In this document: positions 1-7,400 of the stretch, one piece after another
Layout: every line of letters begins with the position of its first letter
Numbering within the stretch: position 1 is the first letter of the stretch
Assembly: GCA_023387935.1 (NCBI GenBank)
Contig: JAEWHG010000054.1
Location: 1 to 8,494 of the forward strand
Reading direction: 5' to 3'
Source: Bacillota bacterium
GTDB lineage: Bacteria > Bacillota > Clostridia > Peptostreptococcales > Natronincolaceae
Length of the DNA stretch: 8,494 nt
The notes under the pieces: generated by a model
What the model saw: the letters and a program-made list of their open reading frames with translations, nothing else
Database searches by the model: none
Told to the model about the DNA's origin: nothing
Program-made: the position numbers and the translations under genes

Positions 1-259
1 GACGTCCTCTGCTCTTCCAGAGGAAGATTTTAAGGCTTTACTTAAACACGTAAGAGGGCTTGTTAAAGAGATTGGTGAGGAAATGTTAAAAGGAAATGTT
101 AAAATAGAGCCATTTAAAAAAGGTGGAGACACATCTTGCAAGTATTGCGAATACATTTCCATATGCCAATTTGATCATAGCTTTCATGATAATCAGTATA
201 AAAATATTAAAGAGCTAAAGAATGATGAAGTATTAGAAAAAATAAGAAAAGAAAATTAA
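1..259 (+). CDS. addB: AddB, C-terminal end (helicase-nuclease subunit B), partial
   Basis: This is the last 85 codons of a gene entering from the left; the frame starts at base 2 and ends at TAA 257-259. The fragment carries a C-x2-C-x5-C cluster followed by QFD (cysteine codons at 137, 146 and 164). This matches the end of AddB, where three C-terminal cysteines and one distant upstream cysteine hold a 4Fe-4S cluster that staples the AddB nuclease domain. The upstream cysteine, the helicase-like part and the nuclease residues lie outside the window. About 30 residues, rich in Lys and Glu, follow the last cysteine. AddB pairs with AddA to resect double-strand breaks for recombination. The partner gene addA is present downstream at 4499 but is separated by about 4.2 kb instead of abutting. 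Identification rests on the cysteine motif and the addA-sbcD context. RecB-family Cas4-like exonucleases have a similar cysteine tail but would not fit this context as well. Confidence 0.88.
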   Translation, partial: TSSALPEEDFKALLKHVRGLVKEIGEEMLKGNVKIEPFKKGGDTSCKYCEYISICQFDHSFHDNQYKNIKELKNDEVLEKIRKEN

Positions 260-266
260 AAAGGGT

Positions 267-294
267 AGAGAGTATTTTGTAATGTACTCTTTTT
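267..294 (+). terminator. Weak hairpin terminator after addB
   Basis: AGAGTA (269-274) pairs with TACTCT (285-290). G-T and A-T pairs at the base and a T-G pair at the top extend this to about 9 bp, closing an 8-nt loop. A short T run (about 291-294) follows directly. The hairpin begins only 7 bases after the addB stop, so it probably ends or attenuates the addB transcript. The stem is AT-rich and the T run short, so read-through into the next gene is possible. Confidence 0.5.
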
Positions 295-416
295 AGAATT
301 AGTTGCTAGTTCCAAACTTAGGGCAATTATTGATCCCCTACGCTATATAAAATCAATTCAATTTTGAAAAGTAAACCATTTTTTAAAAATAATTTTAAAA
401 AGAAGGCGAAAATAAT

Positions 417-1775
417 ATGAGTAAAAAGATAAAAATAGCATTAGCATTCATTCTTTTAATGAGTTCACAAACTATATTTTCTTTTGGTAATAACAAATAT
501 GAAAGCGTTGATTCATGGAATAATGGTATGCGAAGAGTCTATGATTATGGAAAAGTAGGTGTTATAGATGAAGAGGGACAATTTATAGTTCCTCTTGTCT
601 CAGGCTTTGACCTTATGATTTCTGGAGACTATATACTTTTGTTGAATCAGAATAGTGATATAAAAACTAAGATTTTAACGAAAGAAAATGAGGAAATTTA
701 TTCTTCAGACACACAGATGATATATTATTATGATGGAGAATATAGTATTTTGTCTAGATTTACAGGAAAATATTCTGAAGACCCTGATAACTCCTATGAA
801 ATTTGGAACTTTGCTGTAGGAGATAAAGATTTTAATCCGATCAGTGAATTCGATTATTCCTATATCAGTGTTAATAAAGAACATAACTTTCCTTATTTAT
901 TTGCAGAGAAGAATAGTAAACATGGAATTATAGATTGGAATGGCAATGTAATTCTTCCTGTAGAATATGATTGGATTAATCCTTTAGGTAGAGAATTTAA
1001 TGATACTTTGTGTATTATTTTAAAAGATGGTAAATATGGTCTTTTCGATGGGAAGACAGGGAAAGTAATAGCAGATTGTAAGTATGATAACTTTAGTGGT
1101 TATGGTAGTGGACTTATTGCCATGCAATATAATGGGAAGTGGGGATACTTAGACCATGAAGGAGAAGTTGTAATCGATTTTCAATATGATATGGCCTTTG
1201 AATTTATAGAAGGTTATGCGCATGTTATAAAGAATGGTAAGAGTGGTTTAATTGATTCGAAAGGAAATCATATAATTCCCTGTGAATACGATTATATTTC
1301 TGGATTCGGTGGTGGAAAGCTTACTTATGGTAATAGCACGTCATCCTATGAGTTTATTCACCCATATATGAATAGAGATATCAATATTTATAGATATTTA
1401 GTTTGGTCAGATTCTAGGGAAGGAATTTATCATTGGATTTATTCAGATCAAGAGTCCTTTATAGAAAATGATAGAACTATGGTACCTATTAGAGTAGCAG
1501 CTGAGTATAGTGGTTACAATGTGAAGTGGGATGAACAGACCAAGGAAGTTACATTATTTAATGAAACAAAAGTAATTAAATTAAAGATTGACAGTAACAT
1601 AGCAACTGTAAATAATTTTGATGATGGAATTTTGGAGAATACTGTTGTATTAGATGTGCCAGCTAAAATAGTTGGTGGTAGAACTATGGTTCCATTAAGA
1701 TTTCTTGCAGAACATGGAGGAAAAACTGTAATTTGGGACAATGATCGTAGGGATGTTGTAATTTCTGATATATAA
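417..1775 (+). CDS. Secreted WG-repeat protein with copper-amine-oxidase-N-like C-terminal domain
   Basis: This 452-residue protein starts with a typical signal peptide: MSKK, a hydrophobic core at about residues 6-22, then a polar stretch. It is therefore probably exported. Residues about 44-300 contain at least five degenerate WG-type repeats (KxGxxD...G.xxxPxxYD), centred near 46, 169, 207, 242 and 276. Only the fourth keeps the literal WG. Residues about 335-452 look like the copper amine oxidase N-terminal (stalk) domain common in Clostridia and Paenibacillus, with paired RTMVPIR (353-359) and RTMVPLR (422-428), each followed by a hydrophobic stretch and a Trp-Asp. No catalytic copper-oxidase domain is present, so this is probably a binding or wall/surface module rather than an enzyme. 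Function is unknown. An AGAAGG site (401-406) lies 10 bases before the ATG. I see no convincing -35/-10 pair in 295-400, only an AT-rich TATAAAAT (346-353) without a partner. Codon use matches addA. Confidence 0.85.
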   Translation: MSKKIKIALAFILLMSSQTIFSFGNNKYESVDSWNNGMRRVYDYGKVGVIDEEGQFIVPLVSGFDLMISGDYILLLNQNSDIKTKILTKENEEIYSSDTQMIYYYDGEYSILSRFTGKYSEDPDNSYEIWNFAVGDKDFNPISEFDYSYISVNKEHNFPYLFAEKNSKHGIIDWNGNVILPVEYDWINPLGREFNDTLCIILKDGKYGLFDGKTGKVIADCKYDNFSGYGSGLIAMQYNGKWGYLDHEGEVVIDFQYDMAFEFIEGYAHVIKNGKSGLIDSKGNHIIPCEYDYISGFGGGKLTYGNSTSSYEFIHPYMNRDINIYRYLVWSDSREGIYHWIYSDQESFIENDRTMVPIRVAAEYSGYNVKWDEQTKEVTLFNETKVIKLKIDSNIATVNNFDDGILENTVVLDVPAKIVGGRTMVPLRFLAEHGGKTVIWDNDRRDVVISDI

Positions 1776-1853
1776 ATTAACAAACTATACAAATGAAAAT
1801 TATCAGCATGATTATGATGTTCTTATAGAAAAGCTTGATAAAAGAAAATAGAC

Positions 1854-1909
1854 TGGCTTTCAGACGCTGTGAAAATAGCATACTTTTATGTATAGAAAGC
1901 CATTGGTTT
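1854..1909 (+). terminator. Candidate terminator after the WG-repeat gene
   Basis: TGGCTTTC (1854-1861) and GAAAGCCA (1895-1902) form a perfect 8-bp stem, followed by TTGGTTTT. The 33-base interior is long for a simple terminator but can hold a small ATAC/GTAT hairpin (1880-1883 with 1890-1893). It lies about 80 bases after the WG-repeat stop and upstream of the promoter for the next gene, where a terminator is expected. Confidence 0.42.
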
Positions 1910-1948
1910 TACTGAGGGATTCTCAATTCTTGTATAGTCAAAGTCTAT

Positions 1949-1977
1949 TTGAGAGTAAAGAATGTCTTTGTTATAGT
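1949..1977 (+). promoter_or_regulatory. Predicted sigma-A promoter of the NUDIX-MutY gene
   Basis: A TTGAGA -35 (1949-1954) and a TATAGT -10 (1972-1977) are separated by exactly 17 bases, each hexamer differing from consensus at two or fewer positions. Transcription would start near 1984, about 46 bases before the start codon. The -35 is also the right arm of an inverted repeat (TCTCAA 1921-1926 with TTGAGA 1949-1954), and the -10 sits inside another (GTCTTT 1964-1969 with AAAGAC 1984-1989), so a repressor site is possible but unproven. Confidence 0.6.
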
Positions 1978-1989
1978 AAACGGAAAGAC
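1964..1989. repeat. Inverted repeat over the NUDIX-MutY -10 region
   Basis: GTCTTT (1964-1969) and AAAGAC (1984-1989) are perfect 6-base arms around a 14-base centre that contains the TATAGT -10 box. A factor bound here would block RNA polymerase. Arms this short can occur by chance in AT-rich DNA, and I recognise no known operator. Confidence 0.3.
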
Positions 1990-2029
1990 GACGAATAAAA
2001 AAAACAATTTTTAGTAGAAAGGAAAATCA

Positions 2030-3658
2030 ATGAACATTACGACATTAATTAAACAATTTATACCTCGTACGAGTCTCCAGCGGGAAAGTAAAGATATAAT
2101 TCTAGCTCAGTTAGAACAGTATGGAGAGCTGTTATATTCTCGGGATACCCTTCACGGACATATGACAGCCTCTGCCATTATTTTAAACCCCCAATTAGAT
2201 AAAATATTGATGGTTCATCATAATATATACAACAGCTATGGATGGACTGGTGGCCATGCCGATGGCGAAACTGATTTATACTCGGTAGCTTATAAAGAAG
2301 CTCAAGAAGAGACCGGTGTAGAAAAGCTGTACCCTGTAAGCAAAAGTATTCTTTCAGCAGAAGCTTTACCAGTAAAAGAACATATAAAAAAAGGAAAAAA
2401 GGTTATTGCTCATAAACACTATAATGTTACCTTTGGTTTTATCTGCTCTGAAAAGGAAAAAATAAGAATAAAGCCAGATGAAAATAGTGGCGTAAAATGG
2501 ATTGAAATTGATAAGCTATCTGAGTACTGTGCAGAAGCTGATATGATTCCGATTTATGAGGATAATATCCGTTATATTCAGCATCTCGTGGAAGAGAAAA
2601 AGAAGAATTATAAAAGACTGCCAGAAAAACTACTGAGTTGGTATAAAAAGAATGCTCGAGATTTACCATGGCGTCAAAATCAAGATCCTTACCGTGTTTG
2701 GCTGTCGGAAATTATGCTTCAGCAGACACGAGTAGATACGGTTGTTGATTACTATAACCGGTTTCTTGATGCTTTTCCTACCATTCACGCACTGGCTTCA
2801 GCTGATGAAGAAAGAGTTTTGAAGCTATGGGAAGGTTTGGGCTATTATTCAAGGGCACGAAACCTGCATAAAACAGCAAAAATAATAGTAGAACAGTATG
2901 GCGGTAACTTCCCTAAAACTTATGAGGAATTATTAAAACTGCCTGGTATCGGGAGTTATACTGTAGGAGCTATTTCCTCTATTAGCTTCAATCTACCTGT
3001 GGCTGCAGTGGATGGTAATGTATTGCGGGTAATTTCTAGAATTACAGAAGACTACCGTTGTATTGATGAAGAAAAGATGAAAAAGGAAATAGGAAGTAAT
3101 TTAGCAGAAGTTTATCCTAAAAATCAGTGTGGTAATTTTACGCAGAGCCTTATGGAACTGGGCGCAACTATTTGTTTGCCAAATGGTACACCACTTTGCT
3201 ATCAATGTCCAGCTATGGATATATGCATGGCAAATATAAATGATACCCAAAGTTTTCTGCCAGTGAGAAAAGAAAAGAAGGTTCGTAAAACACGGGAACT
3301 AACTCTTTTTGTATTCATCTCCAAAGGCAGAATTGCTTTGCAAAAACGTAAAGAAAAAGGTGTTCTTGAAGGAATGTGGCAATTACCGAATATAGACGGT
3401 ATTTTAGAAAAAAGTGAAGTTCTTTTTCAAGTTGAAAAATTAAGTGGCTTAGAATGCAAGATTGAAAAAATGAAAAAGGCACAGCATATTTTTACCCATA
3501 TAAAATGGGAAATGGTATGCTACTATATAAGTTGTGCAGATACTTTTGGATCCTATGTTTGGGCAGACTCTGAAGCATTGGAGAAGGAATATTCTATTCC
3601 TACAGCCTTTAAAAAGTTTTTGAGTTTCAAAGATATTCAGCATTTAAAGAAATTTTAG
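2030..3658 (+). CDS. mutY: NUDIX hydrolase fused to MutY A/G-specific adenine glycosylase
   Basis: This 542-residue protein combines two repair-type enzymes. Residues about 40-165 are a NUDIX hydrolase; the NUDIX box spans 75-97, with metal-binding KE at 89-90 and E93-E94. Residues about 195-542 are a full MutY, which removes adenine mispaired with 8-oxoguanine. It has catalytic Glu227 in SEIMLQQTRV, the GLGYYSRARNLH segment (269-280), the helix-hairpin-helix LPGIGSYTVGAI (304-315) with Tyr310, Asp328 and Asn330 in VDGNV, and 4Fe-4S cysteines 382, 390, 393 and 399. Spacing between Glu227, Tyr310 and Asp328 matches my recollection of Geobacillus MutY. The C-terminal MutT-like domain (about 424-530) has the FTH loop (488-490) expected to read 8-oxoguanine. 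MutY alone is usually about 350 residues, so the extra 190 are the NUDIX part. There is no internal stop and no evident second ribosome site. An AGAAAGGA site (2016-2023) precedes the ATG. Arginine codons are mostly CGN, unlike neighbouring genes. The NUDIX substrate is unknown. Confidence 0.92.
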   Translation: MNITTLIKQFIPRTSLQRESKDIILAQLEQYGELLYSRDTLHGHMTASAIILNPQLDKILMVHHNIYNSYGWTGGHADGETDLYSVAYKEAQEETGVEKLYPVSKSILSAEALPVKEHIKKGKKVIAHKHYNVTFGFICSEKEKIRIKPDENSGVKWIEIDKLSEYCAEADMIPIYEDNIRYIQHLVEEKKKNYKRLPEKLLSWYKKNARDLPWRQNQDPYRVWLSEIMLQQTRVDTVVDYYNRFLDAFPTIHALASADEERVLKLWEGLGYYSRARNLHKTAKIIVEQYGGNFPKTYEELLKLPGIGSYTVGAISSISFNLPVAAVDGNVLRVISRITEDYRCIDEEKMKKEIGSNLAEVYPKNQCGNFTQSLMELGATICLPNGTPLCYQCPAMDICMANINDTQSFLPVRKEKKVRKTRELTLFVFISKGRIALQKRKEKGVLEGMWQLPNIDGILEKSEVLFQVEKLSGLECKIEKMKKAQHIFTHIKWEMVCYYISCADTFGSYVWADSEALEKEYSIPTAFKKFLSFKDIQHLKKF

Positions 3659-3671
3659 ATGATATTTGTAA

Positions 3672-3703
3672 AACAAGAGTCTTCTATTAAGAAGACTCTT
3701 GTT
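3672..3703. terminator. Bidirectional terminator between convergent genes
   Basis: CAAGAGTCTTCT (3674-3685) and AGAAGACTCTTG (3690-3701) are perfect 12-base arms around a 4-base ATTA loop, extended by two further A-T pairs on the outside. It lies 13 bases after the NUDIX-MutY stop and 11 bases beyond the PAP2 stop. Read on the minus strand it is followed by a run of Ts (TTGTTTTAC), a proper U tract. On the plus strand the following TTGTTCATATT is weaker. It probably ends both transcripts. Confidence 0.88.
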
Positions 3704-3714
3704 CATATTAGAGT

Positions 3715-4254
3715 TCAAAACTGTGAAAAACTCTTTAATTTTATAGATATACGATAAACCATCCAACTGCTTAATATACCTACAATTGCACCTGCTAAAA
3801 TATCGGACAAATAGTGTACGCCAACATACACTCTAGATATGGCAATTAGTGTAGCAAGTATAAAAAGTGCGGAAAACTTCCTGTTTTTTGAAGCAAGAAA
3901 AATTCCATTAGCTGCTGCGAAACTACTGCTAGAATGACCAGATGGAAAAGAAAACTCACTAGGTATAGATACTATAATACTTAACTCTTCAATGGTATAA
4001 AATGGTCTTGGCCTCTGGACTATATTTTTAATAATAAGGTTGTTTATCAAAAAACAGAATGCGAGAGAAAGCAGACCTATAATTCCAGCTTTTCTAAATC
4101 TTTTAGTGCATATAAGTGCTAAACAGATAATAATCCAAATTGCTCCTCTATCACCTAGAGAGGAAATAAATATCATAATGCTATCAAAAGGTTCAGATCT
4201 TATATTCTGAAAAAATAGCATTATGGCTCTTTCTGCATTTAGAAACCAATTCAT
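3715..4254 (-). CDS. PAP2-family membrane phosphatase
   Basis: This 179-residue protein has all three signature motifs of the type 2 phosphatidic acid phosphatase superfamily: K-x6-RP (Lys76, Arg83, Pro84), PSGH (104-107, His107) and SR-x5-H-x3-D (Ser140, Arg141, His147, Asp151). The two histidines and Asp151 form the phosphoryl-transfer site. About five or six hydrophobic segments (near 26-32, 38-50, 56-75, 111-122, 127-140 and 152-168) make it an integral membrane protein with the active site on the outer face. Family members remove phosphate from lipids such as undecaprenyl pyrophosphate or phosphatidic acid; the substrate cannot be told from sequence. I start at ATG 4252-4254 because AGAAGGGTGA lies just upstream. 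The earlier in-frame ATG at 4294-4296 has no ribosome site and would add 14 highly charged residues. It is convergent with NUDIX-MutY and divergent from addA, and has no evident link to DNA repair. Confidence 0.9.
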   Translation of the reverse strand: MNWFLNAERAIMLFFQNIRSEPFDSIMIFISSLGDRGAIWIIICLALICTKRFRKAGIIGLLSLAFCFLINNLIIKNIVQRPRPFYTIEELSIIVSIPSEFSFPSGHSSSSFAAANGIFLASKNRKFSALFILATLIAISRVYVGVHYLSDILAGAIVGILSSWMVYRISIKLKSFSQF

Positions 4255-4262
4255 TTCGTTTT

Positions 4263-4272
4263 TCACCCTTCT
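4263..4272 (-). promoter_or_regulatory. Ribosome binding site that fixes the PAP2 start
   Basis: The minus strand reads AGAAGGGTGA here, with the GGGTG core 9 bases before the ATG at 4254. The alternative ATG at 4296 is preceded by CTACTTTGTA, which has no Shine-Dalgarno match. The downstream start is therefore favoured. Confidence 0.75.
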
Positions 4273-4319
4273 TTTGTGTTTTTTATTAAATATCATTACA
4301 AAGTAGATTGCTCATTTAG

Positions 4320-4347
4320 AAGGTTTATATCGTCTCTATATAACCTT
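4320..4347 (-). repeat. Hairpin in the PAP2 leader
   Basis: AAGGTT (4320-4325) pairs with AACCTT (4342-4347). After one bulged T, four more A-T pairs form (4327-4330 with 4338-4341), leaving a 7-base loop. If the predicted minus-strand promoter is right, this hairpin sits at the very 5' end of the PAP2 mRNA, about 65 bases before its start codon. It could stabilise the message or be a protein site. No riboswitch class is recognised. Confidence 0.35.
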
Positions 4348-4355
4348 ACTCATTT

Positions 4356-4364
4356 AATATACCA
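4356..4364 (-). promoter_or_regulatory. Possible extended -10 promoter for PAP2
   Basis: The minus strand reads TGGTATATT, an extended -10 (TGN plus TATATT). The -35 region has no good match, which is tolerated for extended -10 promoters. Transcription would start near 4349, giving a leader of about 95 bases. Confidence 0.4.
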
Positions 4365-4385
4365 TATAATGATAAAAAACATTCT

Positions 4386-4415
4386 ACTGATTTTTAGTAT
4401 TAAATAATCAGTTTT
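4386..4415. repeat. Inverted repeat between divergent promoters
   Basis: ACTGATT (4386-4392) and AATCAGT (4406-4412) are perfect 7-base arms, with an inner TTTA/TAAA pairing (4393-4396 with 4401-4404) and a GTAT loop. TTTT follows on the plus strand, so it could be a weak terminator. Its position between the PAP2 and addA promoters also fits an operator. I recognise no consensus; in particular it is not a GAAC-N4-GTTC LexA box. Confidence 0.35.
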
Positions 4416-4431
4416 GCAATTCTCTTTATAT

Positions 4432-4461
4432 TTAAAACATCCGTTCTATATATGATATAAT
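4432..4461 (+). promoter_or_regulatory. Predicted extended -10 promoter of addA
   Basis: A perfect TATAAT (4456-4461) is preceded by TGA (4453-4455), forming an extended -10. A weak TTAAAA -35 (4432-4437) lies 18 bases upstream. Transcription would start near 4468, leaving about 30 bases of leader before the addA ATG. The promoter would let addA and sbcD be expressed independently of the distant addB. Confidence 0.68.
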
Positions 4462-4486
4462 TAAAGCAATATAAAAGTATTGAAAC

Positions 4487-4492
4487 GAGGTG
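4487..4492 (+). promoter_or_regulatory. Ribosome binding site that fixes the addA start
   Basis: GAGGTG lies 6 bases before ATG 4499-4501. The in-frame GTG at 4490-4492 is part of this site and has no ribosome site of its own, so the ATG is the likely start. Confidence 0.85.
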
Positions 4493-4498
4493 TATCCA

Positions 4499-7400
4499 AT
4501 GAGAAACTGGACTAAAGAACAACAAGCTGCCATAGATGCTAGGGGTAGCAACCTATTAGTAGCTGCTGCTGCTGGATCTGGTAAAACGGCAGTACTTGTT
4601 GAGCGTATTATTCAAATTATTTTAAAGGACAAGATAGATATAGATCGGCTTTTAATAGTTACATTTACTAATGCTGCCGCTGGTGAAATGCGTGAAAGAA
4701 TAGCAGGAGCCATAATGGCGGAAATGGAGAAGAAAACGGACCAGGAAGAACATTTAAGAAGACAGATCAGTCTTCTTAATAGAGCTTCTATAACTACGGT
4801 ACACTCATTTTGTATAGACGTAGTAAGAAGACATTTTCATATTATAGATGTAGATCCTGGTTTTAGAATTGGGGATGTAACAGAAACTAGCATTATGAGA
4901 CTAGAAGCCTTAGAAGAACTATTTGAAGAAAATTACGAGAAAGCAGAAGATGTATTTTTAGATCTTGTGGAATCCTTTGGAGGAACGAGAGAGGATAAAG
5001 GGCTACAGGACTTAGTTTTAAAGATATATGGATTTATTCAAAGCCAGCCATATCCAGAAGTATGGCTTAAAGAAAAGGTAGAAGCATTTAATTTATGCAT
5101 TGAAGAATTTGATGATAGCCCATGGATTAAAACAATAAAAGGTAGAATAGAGATTCAGCTAAAGGGTGCTATGGATATTTTAAATGATGCTCTAACTGTA
5201 TCTCAAAAGCCTGGGGGACCAGAGGTTTATGAGGAAGCAATACTTTCAGACTTAGCTCAAGTAATTGATTTATATGATAATTTAGATATGCCAATTACGG
5301 ACTTCTACGAAAAATTAAATAATGTGAACTATGTTAGGTTAAAGAATTCTAAGGATAGTGATCCAGTATTAAAAGAGGAAGCTAAAAGTTTAAGGGATCG
5401 AGCAAAGGATATAGTTAAAGACATTAGAGAAAATATATTTACGGTTAGTCCAGAAGAATATGTAGAGGATTTAAATGGCCTGTATCCCCTTATGAATTAT
5501 TTATATAATCTTGTTATAAGATTTACAGAGCTATATGCTGGAAAAAAGGCAGATAGAGGAGTCGTAGATTTTAATGATTTAGAGCATTACGCTCTTAGAA
5601 TTTTGGCTAATGAACTAGTAGCTAAGGAATATAAGGAAAGATTTGAATATATTTTTGTTGATGAGTATCAAGATAGCAATATTGTGCAAGAAACTTTAAT
5701 TCAATCTATTAAAAGGGATAATAATCTCTTTATGGTAGGAGACGTAAAGCAAAGTATATATAGATTCCGTCTTGCTGATCCGACTTTGTTTATAGAAAAA
5801 TATGACACATTTGGAGATAAAGAAGGAGATATGAATAGAAGAATCGACCTTGCTAAGAACTTTAGAAGTAGGGGAGAAGTTTTAAATGGTGTGAACTATA
5901 TATTTAAAAATATTATGTCGAAAGAACTTGGAGAAATAGATTACGACCATAGGGCTGCCCTATACCAAGGCGCAAGCTTTGAGCCAATTAAAGATTCATC
6001 CATAGAAGTTAATATTATAGAAAAAAATATGGAAATAGATGAAGATTTAGAAGAAGAACTACAGGAACTTGCAGATATTGAAGTTGAAGCTCGTATTGTA
6101 TCAAAGAGAATAAAAGACCTATTGGAAGAAGAGATATTCGATGCAAGAATCGATGGATATAGAAAAATAGATTATAAAGATATTGTAGTTCTTTTAAGAA
6201 CTACAAAAAACTGGGCGGAAACATTTTTAGAAGCTTTTATTAGAGAAGGGATACCAGCCTATGCAGATGCGAATACAGGGTATTTCGAAGCAATAGAGGT
6301 AAATATGTTCCTTAATCTCCTTAGAGTAATAGACAATAAAAGGCAGGATATACCACTACTTAGTGTAATGCGATCTCCCATTGGGGACTTTACTACTGAG
6401 GAGTTAATAAATATTAGAATACCTTATAAAAGTGGGACCTATTACGATGCAATAGAGAAATATATTTTACAAAATGAAGATGTTTTGAAGAATAAGCTAG
6501 TTTCTTTTATAGAAAAAATAAATATATGGAGTAATGAAGCGAGATATATAAAAATAGATCAGTTTATTTGGAAGCTTTTTATGGATACAGGATATTATTA
6601 TTATGTAGGGGCAATGCCTAGTGGACTTCAAAGACAAGCGAACTTAAGAATCTTATTTGATCGTGCTGGACAGTTTGAAAAAACTTCAATAAAGGGTTTA
6701 TTTAACTTTATAAAGTTTATTGAAAAGCTTCAAGGAAGTAAGGGCGATATGGGAGCTGCTAAGATCCTAGGCGAAAATGATAATGTAGTTAGAATAATGA
6801 GTATTCATAAAAGTAAGGGCTTAGAGTTTCCGGTAGTAATTGCTGCTGGTATGGGTAAAAACTTTAACCTTAGGGATACTAGCGCAGATGTGCTTCTCCA
6901 TAAGGACTTAGGTTTAGGTCCAAAGTTTGTAGACCCTAATTTAAGAACCTATAGAGATACTATTGCAAAACTTGCAATGAAGGATCAGATAAAAATAGAA
7001 AGTTTATCAGAGGAAATGAGGATTTTATATGTTGCATTTACAAGGCCTAAGGATAAACTTATCGCAGTTGGTTCTGTAAGAAATGTAGAGAAACAAATAC
7101 AGAAATGGAATAAATCGAATAATACGTACGCATTAATGAATGGTAGAAATTATTTAGATTGGATAGGAGCATCTCTTGTAAAACATCCCGATGGAGAGAT
7201 ATTAAGAGAAATTAGCGAATTAGAATTTGAGGATTCGAAATATGAGTCTGAGGACTCTAAGTGGCGTATTCATATTTTAGGAAGACAAGCTATCGTAATA
7301 GAAGAACATGAAAAGTTATTAAAAGAAGAGGAATACAAAGAAAAGCTTATTAATTTTAACCGAGACTATTTTTCTCCAAATGATTATACAGCGCATAAAT

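Noticed and set aside
1514..1792. Open frame of 92 codons on the minus strand
   Set aside because: It lies opposite the 3' end of the WG-repeat gene, whose frame has clear domain motifs; no ribosome site or recognisable protein on the minus strand.
1762..1851. Open plus-strand stretch ending ENYQHDYDVLIEKLDKRK then TAG, possibly the tail of a lost gene
   Set aside because: It looks protein-like but is only about 29 codons, has no start codon with a ribosome site, and overlaps the end of the WG-repeat gene in another frame. Too short to call a pseudogene.
2439..2669. Open frame of 76 codons on the minus strand
   Set aside because: Antisense to the NUDIX-MutY linker; composition is typical of a reverse-strand shadow and nothing in it is recognisable.
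3449..3643. Open frame of 64 codons on the minus strand
   Set aside because: Antisense to the MutY C-terminal domain, with no start signal or known motif.
4255..4296. N-terminal 14-residue extension of PAP2 from the upstream ATG
   Set aside because: No ribosome site upstream; the region instead contains the strong site for the downstream ATG.
4297..4498. LexA (SOS) box upstream of addA
   Set aside because: No GAAC-N4-GTTC or close variant was found; the single GTTC at 4443-4446 has no GAAC partner.
260..4498. Insertion by a mobile element between addB and addA
   Set aside because: No transposase, recombinase, terminal inverted repeats or matching direct repeats at the two edges were seen.
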